In this document: piece by piece, positions 34,978 through 43,798 of the stretch
Position numbering within the stretch: the stretch's first letter is position 1
Layout: the number at the start of each line of letters is the position of its first letter
Assembly (NCBI GenBank): GCA_023410675.1
Contig: JAEYPM010000022.1
Location: 1-64,000 of the forward strand
Reading direction: 5' to 3'
Length of the DNA: 64,000 bases
Source: Bacillota bacterium
Lineage (GTDB): Bacteria > Bacillota > Clostridia > Lachnospirales > Cellulosilyticaceae
Program-made: the position numbers and the translations under genes
The notes under the pieces: generated by a model
Seen by the model: the letters and a program-made list of their open reading frames with translations, nothing else
Database searches by the model: none
What the model was told of the DNA's origin: nothing

Positions 34978-35074
34978 ATATACCTCCATAAGTCATCTTT
35001 AAAAATCCTAATTGATTAAGCTTACTCTATTATAGCATAGGCTACTATTTAAAATACGATACTCTATTGACAAC

Positions 35075-35112
35075 GTAAATATTTTGTATTACTCTGTGAC
35101 TATAAATATAAT
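35075..35112 (+). promoter_or_regulatory. Promoter and possible TetR operator of the exporter operon
   Basis: TTGTAT (35084-35089), 17 bases, and TATAAT (35107-35112) form a good promoter 35 bases before the TTG start at 35147. GTAAATATTTTGTATTAC (35075-35092) is an imperfect dyad over the -35 element and could bind the TetR protein encoded just downstream. Confidence 0.5.
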
Positions 35113-35146
35113 TTTAGTCATATGGTAATACAAAGGAGCGATCATT

Positions 35147-35737
35147 TTGACGGCACCATTCTCAGATAACGAAAAAAAAATTATTAGGAACCAGCTTAAA
35201 GTTGCTGCAAAAGAATGTATACAAAAATATGGCATCAAAAAAACCACAATAGATGAGCTTACCCAAATAGCTGGAATATCTAAAGGAGCGTTTTATAAAT
35301 TTTATGCTTCAAAGGAGCTTCTCTTTTTTGATGTGATCAATGACTTTCATACTGAATTTTATGCTCTTGCTAAAGATATTCTTCAAAATCGCACAGACCT
35401 CCCTCTAAAGGAGCGGGCTCAAAATGCCATCCTAGAAACCCTTATGTTTATATTAAACTCTGATTTTTTACGACATATAGAAAGTGAACTCCCCTATCTT
35501 CTAAGGAAAGTTCCAAAGGAGATGCTTGATAATCATTCACTATCTGGTGATTTAGCCATCAAAAATATAATCGTTGAATGCCAAGTTCCATTATCCGTTT
35601 CTGAGGAATTTGTTTATGCTTTTATGCGTGCTTTTGAAACCCTTATTATCAACCAAGAAAGTATAGGGAAAGACTACCTTGAAACGATACTTAAGATGTT
35701 GGTTCACAGTTTCTGCGAGAAAATCTTTGCTACCTGA
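35147..35737 (+). CDS. TetR/AcrR family regulator of the exporter operon
   Basis: This 196-residue protein has the TetR helix-turn-helix near 13-60: CIQKYGIKKTTIDELTQIAGIS followed by AFYKFYASKELLF. The ligand domain has no known signature. The start is TTG, supported by AAAGGAG eight bases upstream. It is the first gene of a four-gene operon with an ABC ATPase, an FtsX-type permease and a membrane-fusion adaptor, so it probably represses its own operon and responds to a compound the exporter handles. Confidence 0.85.
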   Translation: MTAPFSDNEKKIIRNQLKVAAKECIQKYGIKKTTIDELTQIAGISKGAFYKFYASKELLFFDVINDFHTEFYALAKDILQNRTDLPLKERAQNAILETLMFILNSDFLRHIESELPYLLRKVPKEMLDNHSLSGDLAIKNIIVECQVPLSVSEEFVYAFMRAFETLIINQESIGKDYLETILKMLVHSFCEKIFAT

Positions 35738-35750
35738 AAGGAGAATCGAG

Positions 35751-36449
35751 TTGTTCTTACAAGTCAATGACTTATCCAAAAAATATAAAAATGGCGAAAC
35801 CGAATTTTATGCACTGAGCAATGTTTCTTTTGAAATGGCAAAAGGCGAACTGTGTGTTGTTCTTGGTCCTTCTGGCTCTGGAAAATCAACCTTAATGAAT
35901 ATAATAGGGGGACTTGAAGATGCCTCAAATGGAAGCGTAAAGATAGAAGATCATGAGATTGTTGGTTTAAAGAGTAAAGACCTGAGTTTATATAGAAGAA
36001 ATTTTGTAGGATTTGTCTTTCAGTTCTATAATCTCATCCCTAATCTAACTGTTCGCGAAAATATAGAAATATGTGCTCATCTTGGCAGCGAGCCTTTAGC
36101 TGTTGATGACTTACTTGAAAAAGTGGGACTTAATGGGCAAGAAAATAAATTTCCAGCCCAGCTTTCAGGTGGGCAACAGCAAAGAGTGGCTATTGCACGA
36201 GCTTTAGTTAAAAATCCAAAACTCCTTTTATGTGATGAACCTACAGGAGCTCTTGATTACAAAACCTCCAAAGAAGTCCTAGAACTTTTTAATGAAATCA
36301 ATCAAAGCTACCAAACTACCATCATTATGATTACCCATAACGATGCCATCAAACATATGGCCCATCGCATCATTAAAATAAGAGATGGCAAGATAAGAAG
36401 TGATCAACTCAATCCGCAGCGTTTAGCCGTAAGCGACATAGACTGGTAG
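35751..36449 (+). CDS. ABC transporter ATP-binding protein (MacB/LolD type)
   Basis: This protein of about 232 residues has Walker A GPSGSGKST, a Q-loop QFYNLIPNLT, signature LSGGQQQRVAIARAL, Walker B LLLCDEPTGALD and the H-loop His in ITHN. I start at TTG 35751, with AAAGGAG seven bases upstream. An ATG at 35679 lies inside the TetR gene and has no ribosome-binding site. It energises the FtsX-type permease that follows; the sequence VRENIE is typical of the MacB/LolD class. Confidence 0.85.
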   Translation: MFLQVNDLSKKYKNGETEFYALSNVSFEMAKGELCVVLGPSGSGKSTLMNIIGGLEDASNGSVKIEDHEIVGLKSKDLSLYRRNFVGFVFQFYNLIPNLTVRENIEICAHLGSEPLAVDDLLEKVGLNGQENKFPAQLSGGQQQRVAIARALVKNPKLLLCDEPTGALDYKTSKEVLELFNEINQSYQTTIIMITHNDAIKHMAHRIIKIRDGKIRSDQLNPQRLAVSDIDW

Positions 36450-36502
36450 TTATTCACCTTAAAAGAAGGGAATAACATGAATTTTAAAAGAAGGTGAGCA
36501 GC

Positions 36503-38785
36503 ATGAATTTTAAAAGAGTCCTTCGTGAACTTAAAGAAAATTTATTAAAAAATATAAGCTTTGCTCTTCTTATGATGCTTAGTGTGATGGTCATCGTGGG
36601 CTTTAATCGTGGGATGGATAGTTATATTGCATCTGTTGATAGATTCTATGAAACCCATCATGTAGAAGATGGCGAGTTTATGGTGCTTGGGTCACTGACG
36701 ACTAAGCAAAGGCTTTCGATGCAGCGACACTTTGACCTTGTCATTGAAGAAAATAAATTTATTGACTATAAACTTAGTGAAACGCAAAAGATTAATAAGT
36801 CTAGCCAAATTAAAAAAGATGTGGACGTTATACTAAGGATTACCTGTGTGGATAGAGTCATTAATCAGCTCGCTTTATTAGAAGGAGTCATGCCAAAGCA
36901 TGCAGATGAAGTCTTGTTAGATCCTAAGTTTGCTCATGCAAACGATTATAAAATTGGTGAGACTATTGTTCTTTATGATAATTCTTTTCATATTGTTGGC
37001 TACGGCATTACACCTGACTATGTCAATACACTTAAGAATTTATCTGATTTCTTAGCCTCTCCACATACCTTTGGCGTTGCTTATGTCAATCAAAAGGGAT
37101 TTGATAAAGTGGATCAAAAGCAAAGCAAAACTACCTTATATAGCTATGAAATAAAAAATCAAGGTCATAACGGGGATGAGTTAAAAGAATATCTTATTGA
37201 CCACACTGCTCTTTTAGACTTTACAGAAAAACAATTTAACGCCAGAATCCAAACAGTTTATGATGATGCCAATGGACCAAAGCAAATGGCTTTAATTATA
37301 GGGGTTCTCTTAGTCATTATCATAACCTTTATTATTTCTATTTCAATTCAAAATACCCTAAAATCAGAAAGTCAAACTATTGGTATTTTGTATGGGCAAG
37401 GTTTTGTAAAAAAGGAATTCATTCGTTACTATATTATTCTTCCAACCTTACTCATTTCACTAGGGACACTCTTAGGGTACATAGGAGGCATTCTCATTTC
37501 AAATCCTATTCTGCTTATAGAAGATGCCCAGTATACAGTTCCTAATGTTATTTTAAAAGATTCATGGTACTTAGTTTTAGTAGGGATCGTACTTCCTATT
37601 ATTTTATCACTTACCATTACCTACTTTTATTTGTCAAAGGCACTAGGCAAAACGCCTCTATCCTTACTAAGTGGCGAGCATTCTAATATGAAAGTATCAG
37701 GGCTTGAAAAAAGATTTACTTTTAAAGGTATTTCTTTTTTTACTCGCTTTAGGCTTAAAAATATTCTTAGGGAAAAAGGAAGTATGCTGGCACTCTTATT
37801 TGGCAGCTTATTATCTATGATGCTTTTAACTACTTCTTCATATGTTAGAGACTCCTGCGACCACTTTATTGATGAGGTCAATTCAAAGCTTCCTTTTAAT
37901 TACCTTTATACCTTTGTTGATGCAAAACAGCTCAGCAAATATAGTCAAAAAGGTGAACGTACGACTATAAAAAATGTAAAAGTTAAAATCAACCATTCAA
38001 AAAAATCTTTTGTCATTCAAGGGCTCGCTCCAAATAGCGAATTTTATAACATTGCTGGCATTGAAAATTTAGAGGCTAATGAAGTATATATAGCCCCTTC
38101 TCTACTTATCAAATTTAACCTTGATATAGGGGATAGTCTTACTTTGATTGACGATTTAGAGGATAAGGAATATTCCATTATCATTAAGGGAACAGCTCCT
38201 TATGACTACGGACAATATCTTTATACAAATATCCAAAGCTTTAATAAGCTTTTTGGTATTCATAAACAAAGTTATAATGCTTTAGTAACTCATGAAAAAT
38301 TAGATATACCTGAAGAAAAAATTAGTTCCTTAATCAGTAAAGAGGAAATGGTAGGGGGCATTACTAACCTGTTAAACTTAGTCAGTGTGATGTCTTACAT
38401 TATTCTCATTGCTTCAGTAGCTATTTTTATTACAGTTATTTATATGCTCTTAAATATGATGATTGCTAAGGTTAAAGTAAATATCTCAATGGTTAAGATT
38501 TTTGGGTATGAACCTAGAGAAATTAATAATCTCTATCTTAGAGGAACCTATATAATTTTAGTGTTTAGCTTTATTTGTGGGGTACCACTAGGTTATGCTA
38601 TTACTAAAATACTCTTTGATAGCATTATGATTAATATGCAGCAGTATATTCTTCCTCATATTAATACAAAGTCCATCCTTATGTCGTTTGTTGTAATGAC
38701 CATAAGCTATGGCGTAATCATACATCTTTTAAAAAGAAGTTTAGATAGCGTGTCTCTTACCGAAGCACTTAAAAACAGGGAATAA
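36503..38785 (+). CDS. FtsX-type ABC transporter permease (MacB-like)
   Basis: This permease of about 760 residues has an N-terminal membrane helix (about 15-35), a large extracytoplasmic domain (about 40-255), three helices (about 260-390), a second helix and outer domain (about 430-630), and three final helices. This is the doubled FtsX layout of MacB-type exporters. I start at ATG 36503, preceded by AAGGTG; a GTG at 36494 would add three residues. Just upstream lies a tiny copy of the start (ATG at 36477, MNFKRR then stop). Confidence 0.8.
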   Translation: MNFKRVLRELKENLLKNISFALLMMLSVMVIVGFNRGMDSYIASVDRFYETHHVEDGEFMVLGSLTTKQRLSMQRHFDLVIEENKFIDYKLSETQKINKSSQIKKDVDVILRITCVDRVINQLALLEGVMPKHADEVLLDPKFAHANDYKIGETIVLYDNSFHIVGYGITPDYVNTLKNLSDFLASPHTFGVAYVNQKGFDKVDQKQSKTTLYSYEIKNQGHNGDELKEYLIDHTALLDFTEKQFNARIQTVYDDANGPKQMALIIGVLLVIIITFIISISIQNTLKSESQTIGILYGQGFVKKEFIRYYIILPTLLISLGTLLGYIGGILISNPILLIEDAQYTVPNVILKDSWYLVLVGIVLPIILSLTITYFYLSKALGKTPLSLLSGEHSNMKVSGLEKRFTFKGISFFTRFRLKNILREKGSMLALLFGSLLSMMLLTTSSYVRDSCDHFIDEVNSKLPFNYLYTFVDAKQLSKYSQKGERTTIKNVKVKINHSKKSFVIQGLAPNSEFYNIAGIENLEANEVYIAPSLLIKFNLDIGDSLTLIDDLEDKEYSIIIKGTAPYDYGQYLYTNIQSFNKLFGIHKQSYNALVTHEKLDIPEEKISSLISKEEMVGGITNLLNLVSVMSYIILIASVAIFITVIYMLLNMMIAKVKVNISMVKIFGYEPREINNLYLRGTYIILVFSFICGVPLGYAITKILFDSIMINMQQYILPHINTKSILMSFVVMTISYGVIIHLLKRSLDSVSLTEALKNRE

Positions 38786-38835
38786 TTGCCGAGGAAATTC
38801 ACATAGTAAGATTACTTCAAAGAAGGAGTGAAGAT

Positions 38836-39993
38836 ATGAAAAAGGTCAGATTTACTTTATTACTCTACCCATTATTGATGAGCATGCTTTTTGGCTGCAG
38901 CTCTGCCGAGAAAGAAAGCTTATCCTCAAATACTAGCGAAACACAAAGTCAAAAAGTTCACAGTCTTGATGTTTATGGTGAAGTATCAGTTGATAAAACC
39001 CAGCAAATCATCATAGACTTCCCAGCTAAAATAACAGGCGTTTATATTAAAGATGGAGATCATGTGAATAAGGGTGACAAACTTCTTAGTCTTGACTATG
39101 AGGACTATAAACTTGACATCAAAACCAAAGAAAATGAAATACATATGAATGAACTTGAACTGAAACAGCTTAAAGAAAATATAAATCCTCAGATGCTTGA
39201 AGCAAATAAAATAAGAGAAGAATTAAACGTCAAGAAAAGCTATGTGGAAACAGGAAATGACCCTGATTTAATCCCTCTTCAAAACAGTTTATCCATCTTA
39301 GAACACTCTGTATCTATTGCAAAAAATGACCATAAGGCAAACGCAGACTTATTTCAAGATGGGCTTATATCTGAAGAAGAATTTAATAAAAGCAAACAAA
39401 ACTTAGAAAGTAAACAAAAAGATCTGCAAGATACCCTTACTGCTATTGAAAAAATAAAGACCAACAGAAAGCTTGAAGTAAATGCCCTTAATGCGGCATT
39501 AAACAGCTCTGAAATACAGTCAACCAATACAGATAATCAAAAAATATCTGCTATTAATATTCTTGAGTTAAAAATAGAAACTGCCAAACTTGTTGTTGAT
39601 TCTATGAAAAGCAAACTGAGTAAACCCTATATCAAAGGGAATGATATTATAGCCCCAGAAAACAGCCTTATTATCTATGATATTAACTGTATACAAGGAA
39701 CTGAGATTAATAGTCAATATGGGCCTATCTTAAAAGCAATGCATAATGACACCTTATACGTTACAGCAGATATTCCTGAAGAATCTATAAGCTTAGTTCA
39801 AATAGGAAGTGCTGCAACAATTTCTCTTTCTGATGAACATGCAGAAGAAATTGCAGGAAAAATTTCTAAGCTATCCCATCGAGCTATAGAAAAAGATGGC
39901 GATACAGTAGTGGAAGCTGTTATAACCATTGAAAAAGGTAAAGAATTTTTAAAACCTGGTCTTAGTACAGATATTCACATTTTCCTTGAATAA
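38836..39993 (+). CDS. Membrane-fusion/adaptor lipoprotein of the exporter (MacA-like)
   Basis: This 385-residue protein has a lipoprotein signal ending MLFGC (Cys about 21). The barrel-hybrid part (TGVYIKDGDHVNKGDKLLSLD, a biotinyl-lipoyl-like motif) is followed by a long coiled hairpin (about 95-250) and a late beta domain (ADIPEESISLVQIGSAATISL). These are features of HlyD/MacA adaptors. In Gram-positives such lipoproteins work with MacB-type permeases without an outer-membrane channel. It is the last gene of the operon; the likely export substrate is a peptide or hydrophobic compound. Confidence 0.8.
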   Translation: MKKVRFTLLLYPLLMSMLFGCSSAEKESLSSNTSETQSQKVHSLDVYGEVSVDKTQQIIIDFPAKITGVYIKDGDHVNKGDKLLSLDYEDYKLDIKTKENEIHMNELELKQLKENINPQMLEANKIREELNVKKSYVETGNDPDLIPLQNSLSILEHSVSIAKNDHKANADLFQDGLISEEEFNKSKQNLESKQKDLQDTLTAIEKIKTNRKLEVNALNAALNSSEIQSTNTDNQKISAINILELKIETAKLVVDSMKSKLSKPYIKGNDIIAPENSLIIYDINCIQGTEINSQYGPILKAMHNDTLYVTADIPEESISLVQIGSAATISLSDEHAEEIAGKISKLSHRAIEKDGDTVVEAVITIEKGKEFLKPGLSTDIHIFLE

Positions 39994-40097
39994 ATGCACA
40001 TTGTATCACTTAATGTTAAAATGCACATCTCTATATTTAGCTCACATAATATGCTCAATATTTAAAATGTTTGTACTAAAAATTGATAAATAAATAA

Positions 40098-40132
40098 GCC
40101 GATAGATAAAAAGTAATAATTTATCTATCGGC
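40098..40132 (-). terminator. Bidirectional terminator between adaptor and VOC genes
   Basis: GCCGATAGATAAA and TTTATCTATCGGC are perfectly complementary, thirteen bases each, around AAGTAATAA. The hairpin is followed by T-rich sequence on both strands. Confidence 0.8.
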
Positions 40133-40144
40133 AAAAATTATCTA

Positions 40145-40522
40145 TTAAAAAATGTGGTTTAATATTTGTGCAAACTGAACCTTAAGCCCATTAGGGTCTA
40201 ATACATAAATAAATCTAACATCTGGAGAAGGCTGGAATGGTCCACTGTGAATCTTGACTTGATTAGATTTTAGATGCTCTATTGTATCAGCTAAAGAATC
40301 TACTGTAAATCCAAGATAAATTTGTCTTCCCATACTTACATGTTTAATATCCTTATGTTCTAGTATTTGAATCTTTGTACCTTGATCTCCAAGAAATGCA
40401 ATCCTGCCGCCATCCCCTGCGTTATTAATCATTGTAACTAATTTAAGGCCTACTACTTCTTTGTAAAATTTTAATGTATCATCAAAATTATTTACAATTA
40501 AAGTTACCCACCCAAATTTCAT
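40145..40522 (-). CDS. VOC superfamily (glyoxalase-like) protein
   Basis: This single VOC module of about 125 residues has MKFGWVTLIVNNFDDTLKFY, VVGLKL, and late FIYVLDPNGLKVQFAQ, the repeated beta-alpha-beta-beta-beta pattern with the usual DP.G...Q/E metal strand. Members include glyoxalase I, dioxygenases and fosfomycin or bleomycin resistance proteins; the specific reaction cannot be told. I use ATG 40522, with GGGGG upstream; a GTG at 40531 adds three residues. Confidence 0.75.
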   Translation of the reverse strand: MKFGWVTLIVNNFDDTLKFYKEVVGLKLVTMINNAGDGGRIAFLGDQGTKIQILEHKDIKHVSMGRQIYLGFTVDSLADTIEHLKSNQVKIHSGPFQPSPDVRFIYVLDPNGLKVQFAQILNHIF

Positions 40523-40728
40523 CTTATGCACCCCCTAGAATATTTTATCTAATGAAAGAATACCGATACTATTTATAGTCTATACTAGTTTTTCAAGTTT
40601 ATCAATTCTGATAATTATATTATTTTGTTATCTATTTATTGTTAATATTTTATCATCTTATAGTATTGATTTAGTAATTTTATCTATTATATTCAAGGTG
40701 TTCTTTCTTCTTTGTTCCTCTTACATTA

Positions 40729-41406
40729 TTATTTCATATTAATATTCAATACAGTTTTTGTATAGGGCAAATAAACGATCTCTATAAACTTTCCTTCTGG
40801 ACTATTTAAATCAGTTAAAAATTTAACTTTATTTGTTGTCCTAAGATTAAATCTAAGATTTTCTGTGTTTAGCTTAATCCTAGAAACAGGTATTGTACGT
40901 GTTCCAATCTTATATTCCTCAATAGATACAATTTTTTCTTTTGTTACAATTGGCTTTAAGGGAACTGCGTAAGGTACATCTAATATACTTTTCCCAAACA
41001 CGCCAGCATAAAATATGAACGCACCTATCAATGCTAATCCCAAAATAGAATTGAGAAAAACATAGATACCTTTTTTAGCTGATTTATAATCTTGCCCTCT
41101 AATTGTCTCTTTTACGTCTTGAAATAAATCGATCATGCACATACTAAGTAAAAAAATTGCAAATACAGAAAACACAAACATCCCATAAAACTTGAAATAT
41201 TCTATGTAATAAGGCGTTGTTGCCTTAAGCACATAAAAGAGAATCCCCATAATAGCAGATAGAGCTAAGACAATTATTAGTGCCTTTTTCACATCAAAGA
41301 TCATCCAGCCCCTCTTTCTTCTATTTAAAGTTTGCTTGCTCCTCCCCTCTTTTTTGTTTTGTCTATTTACATTTCTTTTTTTATTTTTAGAACCTTTTTT
41401 ACTCAT
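40729..41406 (-). CDS. Basic N-terminus multi-membrane protein of unknown function
   Basis: Residues 1-33 are nearly all Lys, Arg, Asn and Gln (KKGSKNKKRNVNRQNKKEG type). Three hydrophobic segments follow (about 38-60, 72-95, 118-142), and then an outer-face beta-rich tail of about 80 residues with RTIPVSRIKLNTENLRF and FIEIVYLPYTKTVLNINM. The cationic start probably binds acidic phospholipid or nucleic acid at the inner face. No family is recognised. It is divergent from the DUF2935 gene. Confidence 0.55.
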   Translation of the reverse strand: MSKKGSKNKKRNVNRQNKKEGRSKQTLNRRKRGWMIFDVKKALIIVLALSAIMGILFYVLKATTPYYIEYFKFYGMFVFSVFAIFLLSMCMIDLFQDVKETIRGQDYKSAKKGIYVFLNSILGLALIGAFIFYAGVFGKSILDVPYAVPLKPIVTKEKIVSIEEYKIGTRTIPVSRIKLNTENLRFNLRTTNKVKFLTDLNSPEGKFIEIVYLPYTKTVLNINMK

Positions 41407-41560
41407 AATATCTTCCCTTATGCCTTTCTATAGAATTTACACTAGAATGCCCATATTAACGATTACTCTAAAATCCCTTGCTGTTTCTATACAAAATGTC
41501 ATAAAGTTATTTAATGAGAATATATTTAGTAATAATTATATAAATTTAGGAGTCAATAAT

Positions 41561-42511
41561 ATGTTATCAAGACAAGACTTTGTTCGTGATTCTCTAGAAC
41601 TAAACCTATTTTTCCTTAGGATTATTAAAGAACACTTTATCATTTTGCAAGCTTCTCTTTTTCCTAAAAACAAGGAGTTAATGAATTCTGCAGATATTTT
41701 TAAAGAGGAGTTTTCTAGGCTATTAAAAAATACAGTGGCTCTGTCCCAAGGCGTTATCACACCTATAGCATCAAGTGAAAATGAATTTGTTACCCCCTAT
41801 ACCCTAAGAATAGAGGAACTTACCCAATTTGCCACAGGCATTCCTATTGATACAAGCATTACCATTGCTGAGTCTTCACTTCTTGCTAGAAATGATACTA
41901 TGAACATGATGGATATAACAAGTATGGTGGAATCGTTACCTTTAGAAGAACAAGTCTCAAGACTTAATGATCTCACGATAAGAGCACTTAACATGGTCAT
42001 TCAAGCTAAGTCAAAAGTTGTAGAAGATGTGTTATCCTGTAACCTCTTTACGCATGCATATCCTTCCTTATTAGAACATGTTCTTGAGGAAGCAGTCTAT
42101 TATCTTGAACTACTAGAAAAACTTCAAGCTGGCACACCAATCTACACTGACGAAAGCCTAATAGACAAAGAACATTTTTGGAATCATATTATGTCAGAAC
42201 ATGCCTATTTCATAAGAGGATTGTTAGACCCAAGCGAAGAAGATCTTTTTGATATTGCCTATGATTTTGGCGACCAGTTTAGTCGTTTAACTGAAGAAAC
42301 ATCTGATCCAGATACCCTCGTGCAAAATCTATCTGAACTTACTGAAAGCACCCTTCAAGCTGTTACAGGTATTAGAGATTTTAAAGAGCAAGCTGTAAAT
42401 GGTATTTTAGATTGTCGTATTCGTTCTATTATTATCCCCCTCTTATCTGATCATGTACTTAGGGAAGCTAACCATTACTTAAAAATTTTAAAACCCTCAA
42501 ATAAAATGTAA
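41561..42511 (+). CDS. DUF2935 domain protein
   Basis: This all-helical protein of about 316 residues contains two similar four-helix units. Each begins with a Leu/Phe-rich helix plus E-H (LELNLFFLRIIKEHFIILQ, HIMSEHAYFIRGLLDPSE) and ends with VLEEAVYYL or VLREANHYL. This repeat with His and Glu residues is typical of the DUF2935 ferritin-like family. Metal binding is likely but unproven. I start at ATG 41561 (TTAGGAG before it); the longer frame begins in the divergent gene and would add a fake hydrophobic start. Confidence 0.75.
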   Translation: MLSRQDFVRDSLELNLFFLRIIKEHFIILQASLFPKNKELMNSADIFKEEFSRLLKNTVALSQGVITPIASSENEFVTPYTLRIEELTQFATGIPIDTSITIAESSLLARNDTMNMMDITSMVESLPLEEQVSRLNDLTIRALNMVIQAKSKVVEDVLSCNLFTHAYPSLLEHVLEEAVYYLELLEKLQAGTPIYTDESLIDKEHFWNHIMSEHAYFIRGLLDPSEEDLFDIAYDFGDQFSRLTEETSDPDTLVQNLSELTESTLQAVTGIRDFKEQAVNGILDCRIRSIIIPLLSDHVLREANHYLKILKPSNKM

Positions 42512-42530
42512 AATTCAAAAATTTAACTAC

Positions 42531-42576
42531 AAAAAGTAAAGTGCCTAAAAGCAAAATCCTTGGCACTTTACTTTTT
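42531..42576 (+). terminator. Bidirectional terminator after the DUF2935 gene
   Basis: AAAAAGTAAAGTGCC pairs perfectly with GGCACTTTACTTTTT over fifteen bases. It serves the DUF2935 gene and the convergent oxidoreductase gene. Confidence 0.85.
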
Positions 42577-42609
42577 GATTGGTATTTCTCACCTATTTAA
42601 TATCTATTA

Positions 42610-43605
42610 TTATTCACTAGCAAAAGTAAGTCCTATGATGTTTCTAATGCGATCTAATGTCTGCATAATTGCTTCACTTTCTTTTAAGGACATTGTACTG
42701 CTTTCTAACCTACCTTCTTTTAGGCAAGAAATGGCTTCTTGTAGTTCAAAATGATAGCCAAATTCCTTTGTTTTATCAATGAAATGATCAATTAAGACCC
42801 CTTCTCTACTATATAAATAAGCAAGCTTACCATACCAAGCATGAGGCAGATGGATATAACCATTTTCACCTATAATATAAGCATCTCTTGGTGAATAAGT
42901 ATTGATCGATACACTAAACTGAGCCATTTGCCCCTCATCATAAACCAACTGCATGCAAAGGCTTTCATCTACCCCTTCTGGTGTAAATAGTGCACTTGCA
43001 TCAATACGTTCTGGCTGTATGCCAAAGATATATGAAGCAAATGATATTGGATATATACCTACATCAAGCAATGCACCGCCCCCAAGTGACCTTTGGAAAC
43101 GAATATCATTTGGGTTATCACTAGTAACGCCAAAATTACCTTTAAGCAATTTAACATGTCCTATTCTATTCTCTATTACCCATTCTTTTGCCTTTTGCAT
43201 GCTTGGCAAAAACCTTGTCCACATTGCTTCCATAAGAAATGTCTGATATTTTCTTGCCATTTGCACCATTTCTTTTGCTTCTTCTTTACTTAATGCAAAT
43301 GCTTTTTCACAAATAACAGCTTTTCTTTTACTAAGGCATAATAAAGAGTGCTCTTTATGTAAGGCATTTGGTGTAGAAACATAAATGATATCAATATCCT
43401 CATCATCAGCTAATTTTTCATAAGAGTCGTAACTTTTTACCATGTTAAACTGTTGCTTAAATGCTTCTGCTGCTTCCATACTTCTTGATGCAACAGCATA
43501 AAGTTTAACATCTTCTAGTTTTTGTGCATCTTGAGCAAACTTTTTAGCTATGTTACTTGCACCTAAGAAACCTATATTATATTGCTTTGTGCTATTAGCC
43601 TGCAT
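42610..43605 (-). CDS. Gfo/Idh/MocA family oxidoreductase
   Basis: This protein of about 331 residues has an N-terminal Rossmann strand IGFLGASNIAKKFA and DIIYVSTPNALH, then the conserved CEKAFALS (EKP-type Lys replaced by EKA) before the substrate domain. The family oxidises or reduces sugars and related compounds with NAD(P). In the classical motif a Pro follows EK; here Ala takes its place, yet the Lys is kept. I use ATG 43605 (GAGGGGG upstream); a GTG at 43620 would add five residues. It is a single gene; the substrate is unknown. Confidence 0.8.
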   Translation of the reverse strand: MQANSTKQYNIGFLGASNIAKKFAQDAQKLEDVKLYAVASRSMEAAEAFKQQFNMVKSYDSYEKLADDEDIDIIYVSTPNALHKEHSLLCLSKRKAVICEKAFALSKEEAKEMVQMARKYQTFLMEAMWTRFLPSMQKAKEWVIENRIGHVKLLKGNFGVTSDNPNDIRFQRSLGGGALLDVGIYPISFASYIFGIQPERIDASALFTPEGVDESLCMQLVYDEGQMAQFSVSINTYSPRDAYIIGENGYIHLPHAWYGKLAYLYSREGVLIDHFIDKTKEFGYHFELQEAISCLKEGRLESSTMSLKESEAIMQTLDRIRNIIGLTFASE

Positions 43606-43798
43606 ATCGTTCCCCCTCACCTTTTCTATATATATTATTATATCCCTTATTCCATGTAGATAAAACTATTAGTTTCCTATTTTATATCATATCTTTTTGT
43701 GTTTTTATGAAATTATAAAAGAATAGTTATTATAGATGACACAAAGTATATTTTAACAAGCTACAAGGCATTCTATATTAGAATGGAGTTGAGCTAAG

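Noticed and set aside
35679..35750. Upstream start of the ABC ATPase giving 24 more residues
   Set aside because: That stretch overlaps the TetR 3' end and does not resemble ABC proteins; TTG 35751 has a proper AAAGGAG.
41336..41560. Upstream extension of the DUF2935 gene with a hydrophobic start
   Set aside because: It is antisense to the basic N-terminus of the divergent gene (Lys codons read as Phe/Leu); ATG 41561 has a ribosome-binding site.
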